The notes under the pieces: generated by a model
The model's database searches: none
The model's input: the letters and a program-made list of their open reading frames with translations, nothing else
What the model was told of the DNA's origin: nothing
Program-made: the position numbers and the translations under genes
Shown: positions 1 to 7,614 of the stretch, one piece after another
How the letters are laid out: each line of letters begins with the position of its first letter
How positions within the stretch are numbered: the stretch's first letter is position 1
Assembly (NCBI GenBank): GCA_934691725.1
Contig: CAKUTF010000041.1
Location: forward strand, 1 to 22,632
Reading direction: 5' to 3'
From: an uncultured Fibrobacter sp.
GTDB lineage: Bacteria; Fibrobacterota; Fibrobacteria; Fibrobacterales; Fibrobacteraceae
Length of the DNA: 22,632 nucleotides

Positions 1-127
1 CCCTAGTCCCTTCTCCCTAATCCCTGGCACACCGCTTCCCGTTTTGCCTCCTGATTCCTGATTACTCATTACTCATTTCTAACTGCTCACTAGCCACTGG
101 CCACTGATTCCTGTTTCCTGATTTCTT
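1..127. repeat. Degenerate 7-bp-period repeat tract
   Basis: The sequence runs in consecutive heptamers that each differ by one or a few bases from a neighbour. From 51 the register is ctgattc, ctgatta, ctcatta and so on through about 127, with gccactg twice at 93-106. At 1-28 four heptamers in a row begin with ccct. The 29-50 stretch is less regular. It is pyrimidine-rich on the plus strand and has no convincing reading frame. The pattern resembles the heptanucleotide STRR (short tandemly repeated repetitive) sequences described in cyanobacteria. It is cut by the left window edge, so its full length is unknown. Confidence 0.7.
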
Positions 128-170
128 TTTATTTATCTCCCATTCCTAATTCAAAAAATTCAACACAAAA

Positions 171-212
171 TAAAAAGCCTCGCTTGCTGCCAAAAATCAG
201 AGGCGAAGCTTT
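171..212 (-). terminator. Probable Rho-independent terminator of lysA
   Basis: On the minus strand, about 20 bases after the lysA stop, arms at 203-211 and 175-183 pair over nine positions with one mismatch around a 19-base loop. The hairpin is followed by the U-rich stretch GCTTTTTATTTTG. A weaker alternative pairing (GCCTC/GAGGC) is possible. Position and U-run fit an end for the CBM48-protein/lysA transcript. No gene lies between this hairpin and the heptamer tract. Confidence 0.6.
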
Positions 213-231
213 GAAATATGCTTTACAGGGT

Positions 232-1494
232 TTAGAGCGTGACGATTTTTTCGTTTTGCATCAGCTGGTCAAAAGTTTCCCGTTCGCGGATAACTTCGAG
301 CGTCCCGTTCGTCTGCAAAATTTCTGGGGCGTAACGGCGGCTGTTGTAATTGCTTGACATCGCACTGCCATAAGCTCCGGCATCGTGCAAAACGAGATAG
401 TCTCCGACTTCCGCCATCGGTAATTTTCGCGAAACGACAAAGCCTCCCTCTTCCTGTGTGAAAACGTCTCCAGATTCGCACAGCGGTCCTGCGACAATTG
501 CGTCGGTTTCGGGACCGAGCTTCCTGCCGTCCTTGGAAACGATTGTTATCGCATGGTAGGACCCGTAGAACGATGGGCGAACGAGATCGTTGAATCCTGC
601 ATCGATGAGGTAGAAGAGATTTTTCTCCTGGCGTTTGATAGCCCGGATTTCTGCAACGAGGACTGCGCTTTCTGCGACAAGGTAGCGTCCCGGTTCCACT
701 TCGAGCGAAACGCTGTGACCGACGGACTGTGCAATGTCTTTTCGGGTCTTGTCCCAGAGTGAGTAATAGGCGCGGATATCGATGCGGTCGTTTTTCTCTT
801 TTTCCTTATAGGGAACGGGAAGTCCGCCGCCTGCGGAAATCATCCGGATGTGGGAACCTAGACGTCGGGAAGCATCGCGCATCGCATCGCAAACCTTGGA
901 GAGATGTTCAAAGTCCGAACCGCTCCCGATGTGCATGTGAAGCCCGGTGATCCACATTCCGTTTGCCTGGGCGAGCTTGACGCAATCCTTGATCTGTTCG
1001 TGCCAGACCCCGTGCTTGGAAAGCGGCCCGCCTGTGTTTGTCTTTTGGGAATGCCCGTGCCCAAATCCCGGATTTACCCGAAGCGTCAGATTTGTCCGGA
1101 TGCCCGCATCGGCGAGCTGTCGAATCATGTCCGCAGACCCGACATTTACGTGAATCCTGTGCTCCTTGACGAGGTCTAGCGCATCGCGGTCAAAGATGTC
1201 CGCGGTATAGACTATCTGGGGAACCTGTTTGTCGCTTTCTCCACCCTTGTAGCCAGCCTTGAGCGCCCGGACGATTTCCCCTGCGCTGACCGCATCGACA
1301 ACGACGCCGTTCTTTCGCATCAAGGAGATAATCGAGAGGTTTGGACATGCCTTTTGGGCAAAGCGCACCGTGTCAAAGCAAGAGAGTTCCTGGATGCGTG
1401 CTTCGATAGTGCTCCGGTCATAGAGCCAAAAAGGGGTGCCGTATTTCGCGACACCCTCACGGATTATTTCGTCAGAGAACATCGGACTAGACAT
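232..1494 (-). CDS. lysA: Diaminopimelate decarboxylase
   Basis: Fold-type III PLP decarboxylase of 420 residues, the usual LysA length, converting meso-diaminopimelate to L-lysine and CO2 in the cytoplasm. K48 in FAQKA is the expected PLP Schiff-base lysine. HIGSG (188-192) and EPGRY (267-271) are phosphate and substrate-site motifs of the alanine-racemase-like barrel. CESGD (339-343) carries the active-site cysteine contributed across the dimer, and GAYG (373-376) the tyrosine near PLP. The start ATG lies inside the preceding CBM48-type gene (8-bp overlap) and has no strong Shine-Dalgarno, so translational coupling is likely; M5 is an alternative start. Ornithine/arginine decarboxylases share the fold, but the CESGD and GAYG motifs and length favour LysA. 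A lysC lies about 15.7 kb away on the same strand. Confidence 0.93.
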   Translation of the reverse strand: MSSPMFSDEIIREGVAKYGTPFWLYDRSTIEARIQELSCFDTVRFAQKACPNLSIISLMRKNGVVVDAVSAGEIVRALKAGYKGGESDKQVPQIVYTADIFDRDALDLVKEHRIHVNVGSADMIRQLADAGIRTNLTLRVNPGFGHGHSQKTNTGGPLSKHGVWHEQIKDCVKLAQANGMWITGLHMHIGSGSDFEHLSKVCDAMRDASRRLGSHIRMISAGGGLPVPYKEKEKNDRIDIRAYYSLWDKTRKDIAQSVGHSVSLEVEPGRYLVAESAVLVAEIRAIKRQEKNLFYLIDAGFNDLVRPSFYGSYHAITIVSKDGRKLGPETDAIVAGPLCESGDVFTQEEGGFVVSRKLPMAEVGDYLVLHDAGAYGSAMSSNYNSRRYAPEILQTNGTLEVIRERETFDQLMQNEKIVTL

Positions 1495-1909
1495 TCTTGA
1501 TGCTGTTCTCGCCGCCCTGTCCGTCAGGAACGCGGTCGGGGTTTGCCTGGTCGATTTCCCAACTTCCGTCGAAGATGAACTTGTACTGGTAGGTTCCCGC
1601 GGCGAGGTTCTTTTTGATGGACCAAACGCCTTGTTCGCCCTTTTTCATCTTGGCCGGCGTCCAATCGTTAAATTCGCCTGCGACTTCGACCATTTTGGAA
1701 TCTGGGGAATAGACGTTGAATACGACTTCCTTCAGTTCTTTCTTGGCGGCTTTCGGCGCGGGCTTCTTGGCTTGCGCGGCTTTCGGCTTTGTCGCCTTGG
1801 CGGTTTTCTTTGCCGGCGCTTCCTTTACGGCTTTCGAGACAACTTTCTTGGCCGATGAAGCGGGAGCTTTCTTGGTAGCTTTCGCAGCGGATTTCGTTTT
1901 CGTTGACAT
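1487..1909 (-). CDS. Small protein: histone-H1-like basic tail + CBM48 glycogen-binding-type domain
   Basis: This protein has 140 residues in two parts. Residues 1-58 are almost entirely Lys, Ala, Pro, Thr and Ser in KKAP/AKK-type runs, like bacterial histone-H1-like or eukaryotic H1 tails. Residues 60-140 look like a CBM48/AMPK-beta glycogen-binding (isoamylase N-terminal) domain: GEFNDWTP (78-85), a second tryptophan at W96, YQYKFIFDG (107-115), W117 and a terminal Asn-containing NSIKNV. In AMPK-beta such tryptophans contact alpha-glucan. No catalytic domain, signal peptide or membrane segment is present. A strong AGGAGG lies about 7 bases before the ATG, and a good promoter lies upstream. 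The gene is first in a transcript with overlapping lysA. An alpha-glucan-binding role, perhaps tethered by charge to nucleic acid or other polyanions, is inference; sugar binding has not been shown here. Confidence 0.8.
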   Translation of the reverse strand: MSTKTKSAAKATKKAPASSAKKVVSKAVKEAPAKKTAKATKPKAAQAKKPAPKAAKKELKEVVFNVYSPDSKMVEVAGEFNDWTPAKMKKGEQGVWSIKKNLAAGTYQYKFIFDGSWEIDQANPDRVPDGQGGENSIKNV

Positions 1910-1938
1910 CGATCAACCTCCTCATTTGTTGTTAACTA

Positions 1939-1967
1939 ATAATAACAAAAAAACATTTTTCCCTCAA
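1939..1967 (-). promoter_or_regulatory. Putative sigma-70-type promoter for CBM48 protein/lysA
   Basis: On the minus strand TTGAGG (1962-1967) and TATTAT (1939-1944) are separated by exactly 17 bases. This would place the transcript start near 1932 and give a leader of about 20 bases containing the AGGAGG site. It overlaps back-to-back with the rpe -10 element. Confidence 0.5.
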
Positions 1968-1970
1968 TGC

Positions 1971-1977
1971 TATATTT
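1971..1977 (+). promoter_or_regulatory. TATATTT -10-like element directly before rpe
   Basis: TATATTT ends only six bases before the rpe ATG at 1984, and no Shine-Dalgarno sequence fits between them. If it is a true -10, transcription would begin at or next to the start codon, giving a leaderless mRNA. No good -35 is visible (A-rich at about 1948-1953). Confidence 0.45.
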
Positions 1978-1983
1978 GGAAAT

Positions 1984-2628
1984 ATGAGACAGATGATTGC
2001 GCCAAGCGTCTTGAACGCGAATTTCTTGGATTTGGGATCGGAACTCGAAGCCGTCGAACGTGGCGGTGCCGGGCTGGTCCATCTCGATATCATGGACGGA
2101 CACTTCGTCCCGAACATCAGTTTCGGCCCGGACATTTCCCGGCTGATTGGACGCGCGACAAAGCTTCCGCTCGACTGCCATTTGATGATAAGCAACCCGG
2201 AAATGTTTGTCGAAGAATTTGCAAAGCTCGGGGCGAGTTATATCACTATCCAGGCGGAAACGACGAATCATCTGGACAGAATCTTGAATCGCATTCGGGA
2301 GCTTGGGGCGAAGCCCGCGGTGAGCATCAATCCGGCGACGCCTATCGAAAGCATTCGCTGGGTTTTGGATGTTGTCGATATGGTTCTCGTGATGTCGGTA
2401 AATCCGGGCTTTGGCGGTCAGAGCCTGATTCCCTACACGCTCGAAAAGATCCGTACGCTCCGATCGATGAGGCCAGAACTGGACATTGAAATCGACGGCG
2501 GAATCAAGTTGTCGAACATCCTGGATGCGAAAAATGCCGGGGCGAACATCTTCGTCGTCGGCAGCGCGATTTTCAAGGCGGAATCCCCGGAAAAGACCTG
2601 CCGGGAATTTGTGCAAAAAGTTCTTTAG
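1984..2628 (+). CDS. rpe: Ribulose-phosphate 3-epimerase
   Basis: A 214-residue TIM-barrel enzyme, the normal Rpe length, interconverting D-ribulose 5-phosphate and D-xylulose 5-phosphate in the pentose phosphate pathway. Metal-site and catalytic residues appear at H33 and D35 (HLDIMDGHFVPN), H66 (CHLMI) and D171 (EIDGGI). The flexible MSVNPGFGGQ loop (137-146) and phosphate-binding VVGSAIF near the end are intact. ATG at 1984 is favoured; M4 is an alternative. It stands 33 bases ahead of the first ACP gene on the same strand with no terminator between, so it may be co-transcribed with the polyene operon, but a second TATATTT lies in the gap. Confidence 0.95.
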   Translation: MRQMIAPSVLNANFLDLGSELEAVERGGAGLVHLDIMDGHFVPNISFGPDISRLIGRATKLPLDCHLMISNPEMFVEEFAKLGASYITIQAETTNHLDRILNRIRELGAKPAVSINPATPIESIRWVLDVVDMVLVMSVNPGFGGQSLIPYTLEKIRTLRSMRPELDIEIDGGIKLSNILDAKNAGANIFVVGSAIFKAESPEKTCREFVQKVL

Positions 2629-2632
2629 AAAT

Positions 2633-2639
2633 TATATTT
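2633..2639 (+). promoter_or_regulatory. TATATTT -10-like element before the polyene operon
   Basis: The same TATATTT word as before rpe appears in the rpe-ACP gap, 22 bases before the ACP start at 2662. This is far enough to allow a short leader with the GAGGAG ribosome site at 2652-2657. The -35 is weak (TTTGTG at 2608-2613, spacing 19). It may give the operon its own promoter in addition to read-through from rpe. Confidence 0.4.
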
Positions 2640-2661
2640 GAAATCCGACTTGAGGAGTTTT

Positions 2662-2928
2662 ATGGAAAATTTAAACACGCAGATTAAGGATGTCCTGATA
2701 AAGTCCTTGGAGCTAGAAGACATCACCGCGGAGGATATCGACGATGATGCGCCGCTTTTTGGTCCGGGCAAGGGGCTAGGACTAGACAGCATCGACGCGC
2801 TTGAACTCGGAATCGCCATCAAGGACAATTTCGGAGTGTCCTTTTCGACGGTGAACGAAGAAACCCGAAAGCATTTTGCGTCTATCAATGCGCTCGCAGC
2901 CTACATCAAGGAAAATAGGAAGGATTGA
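2662..2928 (+). CDS. Acyl carrier protein (first of two)
   Basis: An 88-residue acidic helical carrier. The GLDSIDALEL motif places the 4'-phosphopantetheine serine at S43. The ATG at 2662 is chosen because GAGGAG (2652-2657) precedes it; an upstream TTG in frame lies in the promoter-like TATATTT. In aryl polyene pathways two ACPs (ApeE/ApeF by the E. coli/Xenorhabdus lettering as I recall it) carry the aromatic starter and growing polyene. The next ACP begins one base after this stop. The extended PLFGPGKGLG stretch before the serine motif is typical of dedicated polyene ACPs rather than housekeeping AcpP. Confidence 0.9.
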   Translation: MENLNTQIKDVLIKSLELEDITAEDIDDDAPLFGPGKGLGLDSIDALELGIAIKDNFGVSFSTVNEETRKHFASINALAAYIKENRKD

Positions 2929-2929
2929 T

Positions 2930-3190
2930 ATGGAAAAGACCCAGATTTTTGAAAAAATTAAAAGCGTGCTTGTCGATGAATTTGAAATGGATCCGGCGAA
3001 AGTCGTTCCCGAAGCGCTCCTTTATGAAGATTTAAATCTAGACAGCATCGATGCGGTGGATCTGATTGTAAAATTCAAGTCCATGCTCCCGCACAATGTA
3101 GATCCGGAAGTCTTTAAAAACATGAGAACTCTGCAGGATGTCGTCGACGCTCTGTACGATCTTGCCGGAAACGCCGACGAAAAGAAATGA
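2930..3190 (+). CDS. Acyl carrier protein (second of two)
   Basis: An 86-residue ACP with NLDSIDAVDL and phosphopantetheine serine S39. The start at 2930 follows AGGAAGGA (2917-2924) at the end of the first ACP gene; the longer upstream frame would run through that gene and is rejected. It overlaps the ligase fusion by ATGA (3187-3190). It is clearly diverged from the first ACP, suggesting separate roles such as starter carrying versus chain extension (inference). Confidence 0.9.
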   Translation: MEKTQIFEKIKSVLVDEFEMDPAKVVPEALLYEDLNLDSIDAVDLIVKFKSMLPHNVDPEVFKNMRTLQDVVDALYDLAGNADEKK

Positions 3191-5499
3191 ATTCTCTTGC
3201 GGGAAAGATTTTTTTCGCAGCGTTGTCTGTCCTTTATCCGGTTCTGGTTTTTTGTGGACTTCGATTTTGGGGACTGTCTCCGCGCAAGCTGAGTCTCGTG
3301 CTGCTGCTTCTCGCCGCTTTCCATTTTTTTTCGATGTCGCAAAAGGGGCTTTCGAAAATTTCGCGGGCAAAGGAGATATTTCTTGCTCTGTTCCTGGTTG
3401 CTTGCGGAGGAATCGCGTTTGCCTTGGATAACGCTTTCGTTCTCAAGTTTTATCCGGTCCTTGTCAATGCGGGATTGCTTGTTTTTTTTGGAGCGACGCT
3501 TTTTCGCGGTCCGAGCCTTGTCTTTCGTCTGGCGACATTTTCCGACAGGCGAATCCTGCAAAGTGCGGACCGGTTCTACGTGGAACGTTATTGCGACCGG
3601 GTGACTCTTGCCTGGTGCGTTTTTTTTGTCTTCAACGGTCTAGTCGCTTTGTGGACAGTTCTCTTTGCGGATGAAAGGATTTGGTCCCTGTACAACGGCC
3701 TTGTCGCTTACATCCTGATGGGAATTTTCTTTATGTTGGAATATGGAATTCGAAAAATGAAACAGGAACGATTGAACGCATACATCCCTTTTTCGCAGAT
3801 TCAGGCGGATTCCCGCCCGGAGGATTCGGTTGTCTGCTTTGGCGGAACGGGTATCTCGGAAGACTCCCGGACATGGGCGGATTTCAAGGCGGATGTTTCC
3901 CGGCTGCGCGCGGCGCTTGAAAGGGAAAAGTTTGACGCATGGATTTTGAATGCGGACGACATCTATTATTTTCTTGTCGCCGTTTTTGCGATTTTCCAGA
4001 GCCGGAAGAAAATCCTTTTCTCGGCGAACCGGCAACCGGAATATATCCGTGAAATCCGGACGGAAAATGTCGGTTTCCTAAACGATAGCGGGGCGGAAAA
4101 TTCCCTGCAGATTCAACAAGTTCTGAAAACATTCTCTCCTGAAAAACCGTGGGAACCCTTTGATATTTCAAAAGTCCGTGCCTCCCTTTTTACTTCGGGA
4201 ACGACCGGCGCTCCCAAGGAAATTGCAAAGACCGGTGCACAGTTTGAAAACGAGGCGAACGCTCTCGCAAAACGCTTTGGCAGAAATTTTGCAGGGCGGA
4301 ATTTTTACACGACGGTTAACCACCACCACATTTATGGCATGGCTTTCGGAATCTTTGTGCCGATTTCGGCGGGACTTCCCATTCGCCGTTCCCGTTTTGA
4401 ATTTCCCGAAGAAATAGAACGCATTTCTCGGGAACCTTCCGTAATCGTATCGAGCCCCGCTTTTCTAAAACGCCTCGTCTCTTCTTCACAAAAACGGATC
4501 CCTTTTAAAACGAAGCCGTTCTGGCTTTCTGCCGGGGGCGTCTTGCCGGAAGATGTTTCTGGCTGCGTGGAGACCCTTTCGGGAAACGGCGTGCAGGAGA
4601 TTTACGGTTGCACGGAGGCGGGAGCGATTGCAACGCGGCGCATTCGGGAAGGAGCCTCCTGGCTCCCGATTTTTCCGAACCGGGTTTCCCTTGCGGAAAA
4701 CGGATGCCTGAAAATCCAGTCTTCCTATACGGCTACTTGCGGTTTTGTGACCGGTGACTTGGGGACGCTTCACGCGGACGGTTCATTCGAACTTCTCGGC
4801 AGGGCGGATTCGATTGTGAAAATCGAGGAAAAGAGAATCTCCCTTTTCGAAGTGGAAAACCGCTTGCGGCAGACGGGCGTTGTGCGCGATGTACGGGTCG
4901 TTCCGATGTCGGGAAAACGGCAATATCTTGCCGCGGCCATTGTCTTGAATGACGAAGGAATCGCAAAGTTTCAAGGGATTCCCAAGAGAAACGTCAATGA
5001 GTTTTTCAAGGAACGCCTCTCTGGGTTTTTGGAAAATACGGTCCTGCCAAAAAAATGGCGCTATCTAGAGGAACTTCCGCAGGATGCGATGGGAAAAATT
5101 CGTACGCGGGATATTCAGGCATTGTTCGAAATTCCCGAATCACCGAATTTTAAAATCCTGAAATACCGTTTAGAAGAAAACAGGATGCAGGTCAAGATAG
5201 TTGTTCCCGAAACGAGCGATTATTACGACGGGCATTTCCCGGAATTTAAGCTTTTGCCGGCTGTAGTCCAAATCGATTTGGTTTTGCGTTTGTTCCGCGG
5301 ATTGGCGGGAAAAACGCTTGTCTTTAAACGGATTTCACGCGCCAAGTTTATGGGTCCGATATTTCCCGAAATTCCGGTGACAATTGAAAGTTCTTATTTT
5401 CCGGATTCGGGAAAGCTTCTGTTCGGCATTTTCTCCGAAGAAGGGAAAAAACTGTCGTCGGGAACGATTGAGTTGGAAAGGACGGCAAATGAATTTTAA
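3187..5499 (+). CDS. Fusion: membrane domain + AMP-dependent acyl/aryl ligase + hotdog dehydratase
   Basis: A 770-residue protein of three parts. Residues 1-190 hold about six hydrophobic segments and resemble the small COG4648-type membrane protein of aryl polyene clusters. Residues about 210-648 are an ANL-superfamily ligase: TSGTTGAPK (336-344), YGCTEAG (473-479), GD at 523-524 with GRAD (538-541), and the terminal catalytic lysine K637 in DAMGKIRTRD. Residues about 655-770 are a FabA/FabZ-like hotdog: YYDGHFPE with H683, and D697 fourteen residues later, the same His-Asp spacing as FabA H70/D84. By my recollection of E. coli lettering these equal ApeG, ApeH and ApeI, separate genes there. 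Expected role: activate and load an aromatic starter (4-hydroxybenzoate or similar) onto ACP at the inner membrane and dehydrate 3-hydroxy intermediates. The frame is uninterrupted. Confidence 0.9.
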   Translation: MNSLAGKIFFAALSVLYPVLVFCGLRFWGLSPRKLSLVLLLLAAFHFFSMSQKGLSKISRAKEIFLALFLVACGGIAFALDNAFVLKFYPVLVNAGLLVFFGATLFRGPSLVFRLATFSDRRILQSADRFYVERYCDRVTLAWCVFFVFNGLVALWTVLFADERIWSLYNGLVAYILMGIFFMLEYGIRKMKQERLNAYIPFSQIQADSRPEDSVVCFGGTGISEDSRTWADFKADVSRLRAALEREKFDAWILNADDIYYFLVAVFAIFQSRKKILFSANRQPEYIREIRTENVGFLNDSGAENSLQIQQVLKTFSPEKPWEPFDISKVRASLFTSGTTGAPKEIAKTGAQFENEANALAKRFGRNFAGRNFYTTVNHHHIYGMAFGIFVPISAGLPIRRSRFEFPEEIERISREPSVIVSSPAFLKRLVSSSQKRIPFKTKPFWLSAGGVLPEDVSGCVETLSGNGVQEIYGCTEAGAIATRRIREGASWLPIFPNRVSLAENGCLKIQSSYTATCGFVTGDLGTLHADGSFELLGRADSIVKIEEKRISLFEVENRLRQTGVVRDVRVVPMSGKRQYLAAAIVLNDEGIAKFQGIPKRNVNEFFKERLSGFLENTVLPKKWRYLEELPQDAMGKIRTRDIQALFEIPESPNFKILKYRLEENRMQVKIVVPETSDYYDGHFPEFKLLPAVVQIDLVLRLFRGLAGKTLVFKRISRAKFMGPIFPEIPVTIESSYFPDSGKLLFGIFSEEGKKLSSGTIELERTANEF

Positions 5500-6229
5500 T
5501 CCTTGCGCCATTGTTCCCGTATATCGGCATGAAAATACGGTGCGCGATGTAGTTGTAAAACTGGTCGATTTAAAGCTTCCGGTTATTATCATCGACGACG
5601 GAAATTCACCCGAGGCTCTCCAGGTCTTGAAAAAAATATCGCAGGAATTTTCGGGAGTGGCCGTCATTTCGCATCATGTCAATATGGGGAAAGGCGGCGC
5701 GGTCTGTTCGGGGCTTCGCGAAGCGTTCCTGTTGGGATTTTCTCATGCGCTCCAAGTCGATGCCGATGGACAGCACGATGCGTCGGCGATTCCGTTTTTG
5801 CTTAAGGCTTCCCGGAAACATTTCGAAAATTTGGTCGGTGGATTTCCTGTCTATGATGCTTCCGTGCCGAAGGAGCGTGAAATCGGTCGAAAGATAACGA
5901 ACTTCTGGGTGCATGTTGAAACTCTTTCGTCGAGGATTCCCGATGCGATGTGCGGGCTTCGCGTCTATCCGCTTGCGCAGACGGTTCCTGTTTTGGAAAA
6001 TATTTGTACTTTCCGCATGGGTTTTGACGTTGAAATTCTGGTCAGGCTTTCCTGGAAAAATATAGGGATGAATTTCTACCCGGTCAAGGTTTTTTATCCG
6101 CAGAACGGCGTTTCGAATTTTCACATGTTCCGAGATAATTTTGAAATTTCAAAGTTGCACACGCGGCTCGTTTGCGGGATGCTTCTCCGGCTTCCTAAAA
6201 TTTTATTCGGGAAAAGACTGCATGGCTGA
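5489..6229 (+). CDS. GT2-family glycosyltransferase
   Basis: A 246-residue GT-A fold enzyme like dolichyl-phosphate-mannose-synthase-type GT2s. AIVPVY (7-12) opens the Rossmann half, DDG is at 36-38, HVNMGKGGA at about 63-71, and the metal-binding DADGQHD at 91-97. There is no C-terminal membrane anchor. The ATG at 5489 overlaps the previous gene by 11 bases and follows GGAAAGGA; an upstream in-frame start is rejected because it reads through the fusion gene. In E. coli-type clusters GT2 and acyltransferase domains are, as I recall, one protein (ApeJ); here they are separate overlapping genes. It probably glycosylates the polyene or its lipid anchor; the donor sugar cannot be read from sequence. 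Confidence 0.88.
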   Translation: MNFNPCAIVPVYRHENTVRDVVVKLVDLKLPVIIIDDGNSPEALQVLKKISQEFSGVAVISHHVNMGKGGAVCSGLREAFLLGFSHALQVDADGQHDASAIPFLLKASRKHFENLVGGFPVYDASVPKEREIGRKITNFWVHVETLSSRIPDAMCGLRVYPLAQTVPVLENICTFRMGFDVEILVRLSWKNIGMNFYPVKVFYPQNGVSNFHMFRDNFEISKLHTRLVCGMLLRLPKILFGKRLHG

Positions 6230-7175
6230 TGCGCATTGGTCGCAAATCGAAGAAACGACGAAATCCGCTTGGAAATTTCGCTTCATGCTGTGGGCAGCCG
6301 TCCATTTGCCGCAAAAAATAATCAAGCTTATCGCTGCCGTCGTCGTGTTCTTTTTTTTCCTTGGCGCTAGCGAAGTTCGAAAACGCTCTCGTCTTTATCT
6401 GATGCATGTCGGGAAATTGCAGAACAGGCAAATTTCTTCGTGGGACGTTTATCTGCATATTCTTTCCTTTGCTCTTTCGATGGTTGAAAAAATTCAAGGC
6501 TGGGCGGGAAAGATTTCCCTTTCCGGATTGGAAATCCAAAAAGACGATATAGAAAGTCTCGTCAGTCGAATCGATTCCGGAAAAGGCTCCTTTGTTTTGT
6601 GTTCGCACTTGGGAAATATCGAAGCGATGCGGTCTCTTACGGAATACCATCAAAAACATTCCACGAAAGAGTTTCAGGTTTTCCCCGTTGTTGATTTTTC
6701 GGGAACGAGGCGTTTTAACGATTTGCTTCAAAAATTGAATCCCGAGTTGATGAAAAATTGTTTCGACGCGAATTCCATTGGAGTGGAAACCGCGATATCC
6801 ATGCGGGAAAAAATGGCTTCGGGAAATCTGGTCGCCATCGCCGGAGACAGAACTTCGGGACATTCGCAAAACCGTTTTATTCCGATTACGTTTCTCGGTG
6901 AAAAGGCGAATTTTCCGGAAGGCGCTTTTGTCCTCGCGAATGCTTTGAAATTTCCCGTCTATTTTATCTTTGCTTTCCGCAAAAGAGATTTGGATATCGC
7001 GTCTCCTTATGAATTTCACATTATCCGGTCGAAAACGAATCTAGAAACGTGTTTATCCCGAAGTGAAAAGGCAACGGAACTTGCGAAAGAATACGTTTGC
7101 CTTCTTGAAAGGTATTGTCTGGAACATCCCTACCAGTGGTATAACTTTTACAACTTTTGGCAAAAGGAGAATTGA
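6222..7175 (+). CDS. LpxL/HtrB-type lysophospholipid acyltransferase
   Basis: A 317-residue lipid A/phospholipid acyltransferase family protein. A hydrophobic segment at about 33-50 anchors it to the inner membrane. HLGNIE (129-134) is the HX4E catalytic motif. AGDRTS and the terminal HPYQWYNFYNFW are typical of the family. It begins 8 bases inside the GT2 gene. Given the cluster, its likely job is transferring an acyl group, possibly the polyene itself, onto a lipid or glycolipid acceptor. A lipid A secondary acyltransferase is the main alternative, but the operon setting argues against it. Confidence 0.87.
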   Translation: MADAHWSQIEETTKSAWKFRFMLWAAVHLPQKIIKLIAAVVVFFFFLGASEVRKRSRLYLMHVGKLQNRQISSWDVYLHILSFALSMVEKIQGWAGKISLSGLEIQKDDIESLVSRIDSGKGSFVLCSHLGNIEAMRSLTEYHQKHSTKEFQVFPVVDFSGTRRFNDLLQKLNPELMKNCFDANSIGVETAISMREKMASGNLVAIAGDRTSGHSQNRFIPITFLGEKANFPEGAFVLANALKFPVYFIFAFRKRDLDIASPYEFHIIRSKTNLETCLSRSEKATELAKEYVCLLERYCLEHPYQWYNFYNFWQKEN

Positions 7176-7176
7176 C

Positions 7177-7614
7177 GTGGAAAAGAAATTTTTAACGGCG
7201 ACTGCGGATATCCAGGTGGAATTTTTTGACCTGGATCCGATGAACGTTGTCTGGCATGGAAACTATGTAAAGTACATGGAATCGGCGCGTTGTGTTCTTT
7301 TGAGCAAGTTGAATTACGATTACAAGGCGATGGAAAAGGACGGCTATGTCTGGCCGGTTGTCCAGCTGTCTATCAAGTATATTCGTCCGCTGCGCTTTAT
7401 GCAAAAGGTTCGCGTGGAAGTTTCCCTGGTGGAATATGAAATCTGCTTGAAACTTCAGTATCGTTTCATTGATGCGGAAACGGGAAAAGTGATCACAAAA
7501 GCGGAAAGTACCCAGATGGCGGTTCAAATCAAGACGGGGGAATCCTGTCTGGGATCTCCGAAGGAACTTGTGGAAAAAGTTCGAAAATATCTCGCCGAGG
7601 AACATCATGCCTAG
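7177..7614 (+). CDS. 4-hydroxybenzoyl-CoA-thioesterase-family hotdog thioesterase
   Basis: A 145-residue hotdog thioesterase. The FFDLDPMNVVWHGNY motif (about 16-30) places catalytic Asp at D20, matching the DxDPxxxV motif of 4HBT/YbgC enzymes. GTG at 7177 is taken as start because AAAGGAGA (7163-7170) precedes it by six bases, and the family's N-terminus begins here; the longer frame runs through the upstream gene. It corresponds to the thioesterase of aryl polyene clusters (ApeK-like) and may release or edit stalled acyl-ACP. Confidence 0.88.
   Translation: MEKKFLTATADIQVEFFDLDPMNVVWHGNYVKYMESARCVLLSKLNYDYKAMEKDGYVWPVVQLSIKYIRPLRFMQKVRVEVSLVEYEICLKLQYRFIDAETGKVITKAESTQMAVQIKTGESCLGSPKELVEKVRKYLAEEHHA

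Noticed and set aside
1716..2489. Plus-strand 257-codon open frame across the CBM48/rpe border
   Set aside because: It lies antisense to the CBM48-type gene and out of frame within rpe, has no ribosome site, and both overlapped genes have clear family motifs.
3700..5150. Nonribosomal peptide synthetase adenylation module
   Set aside because: There is no condensation or in-chain carrier domain; the ligase is followed by a hotdog domain and acts beside free ACPs.
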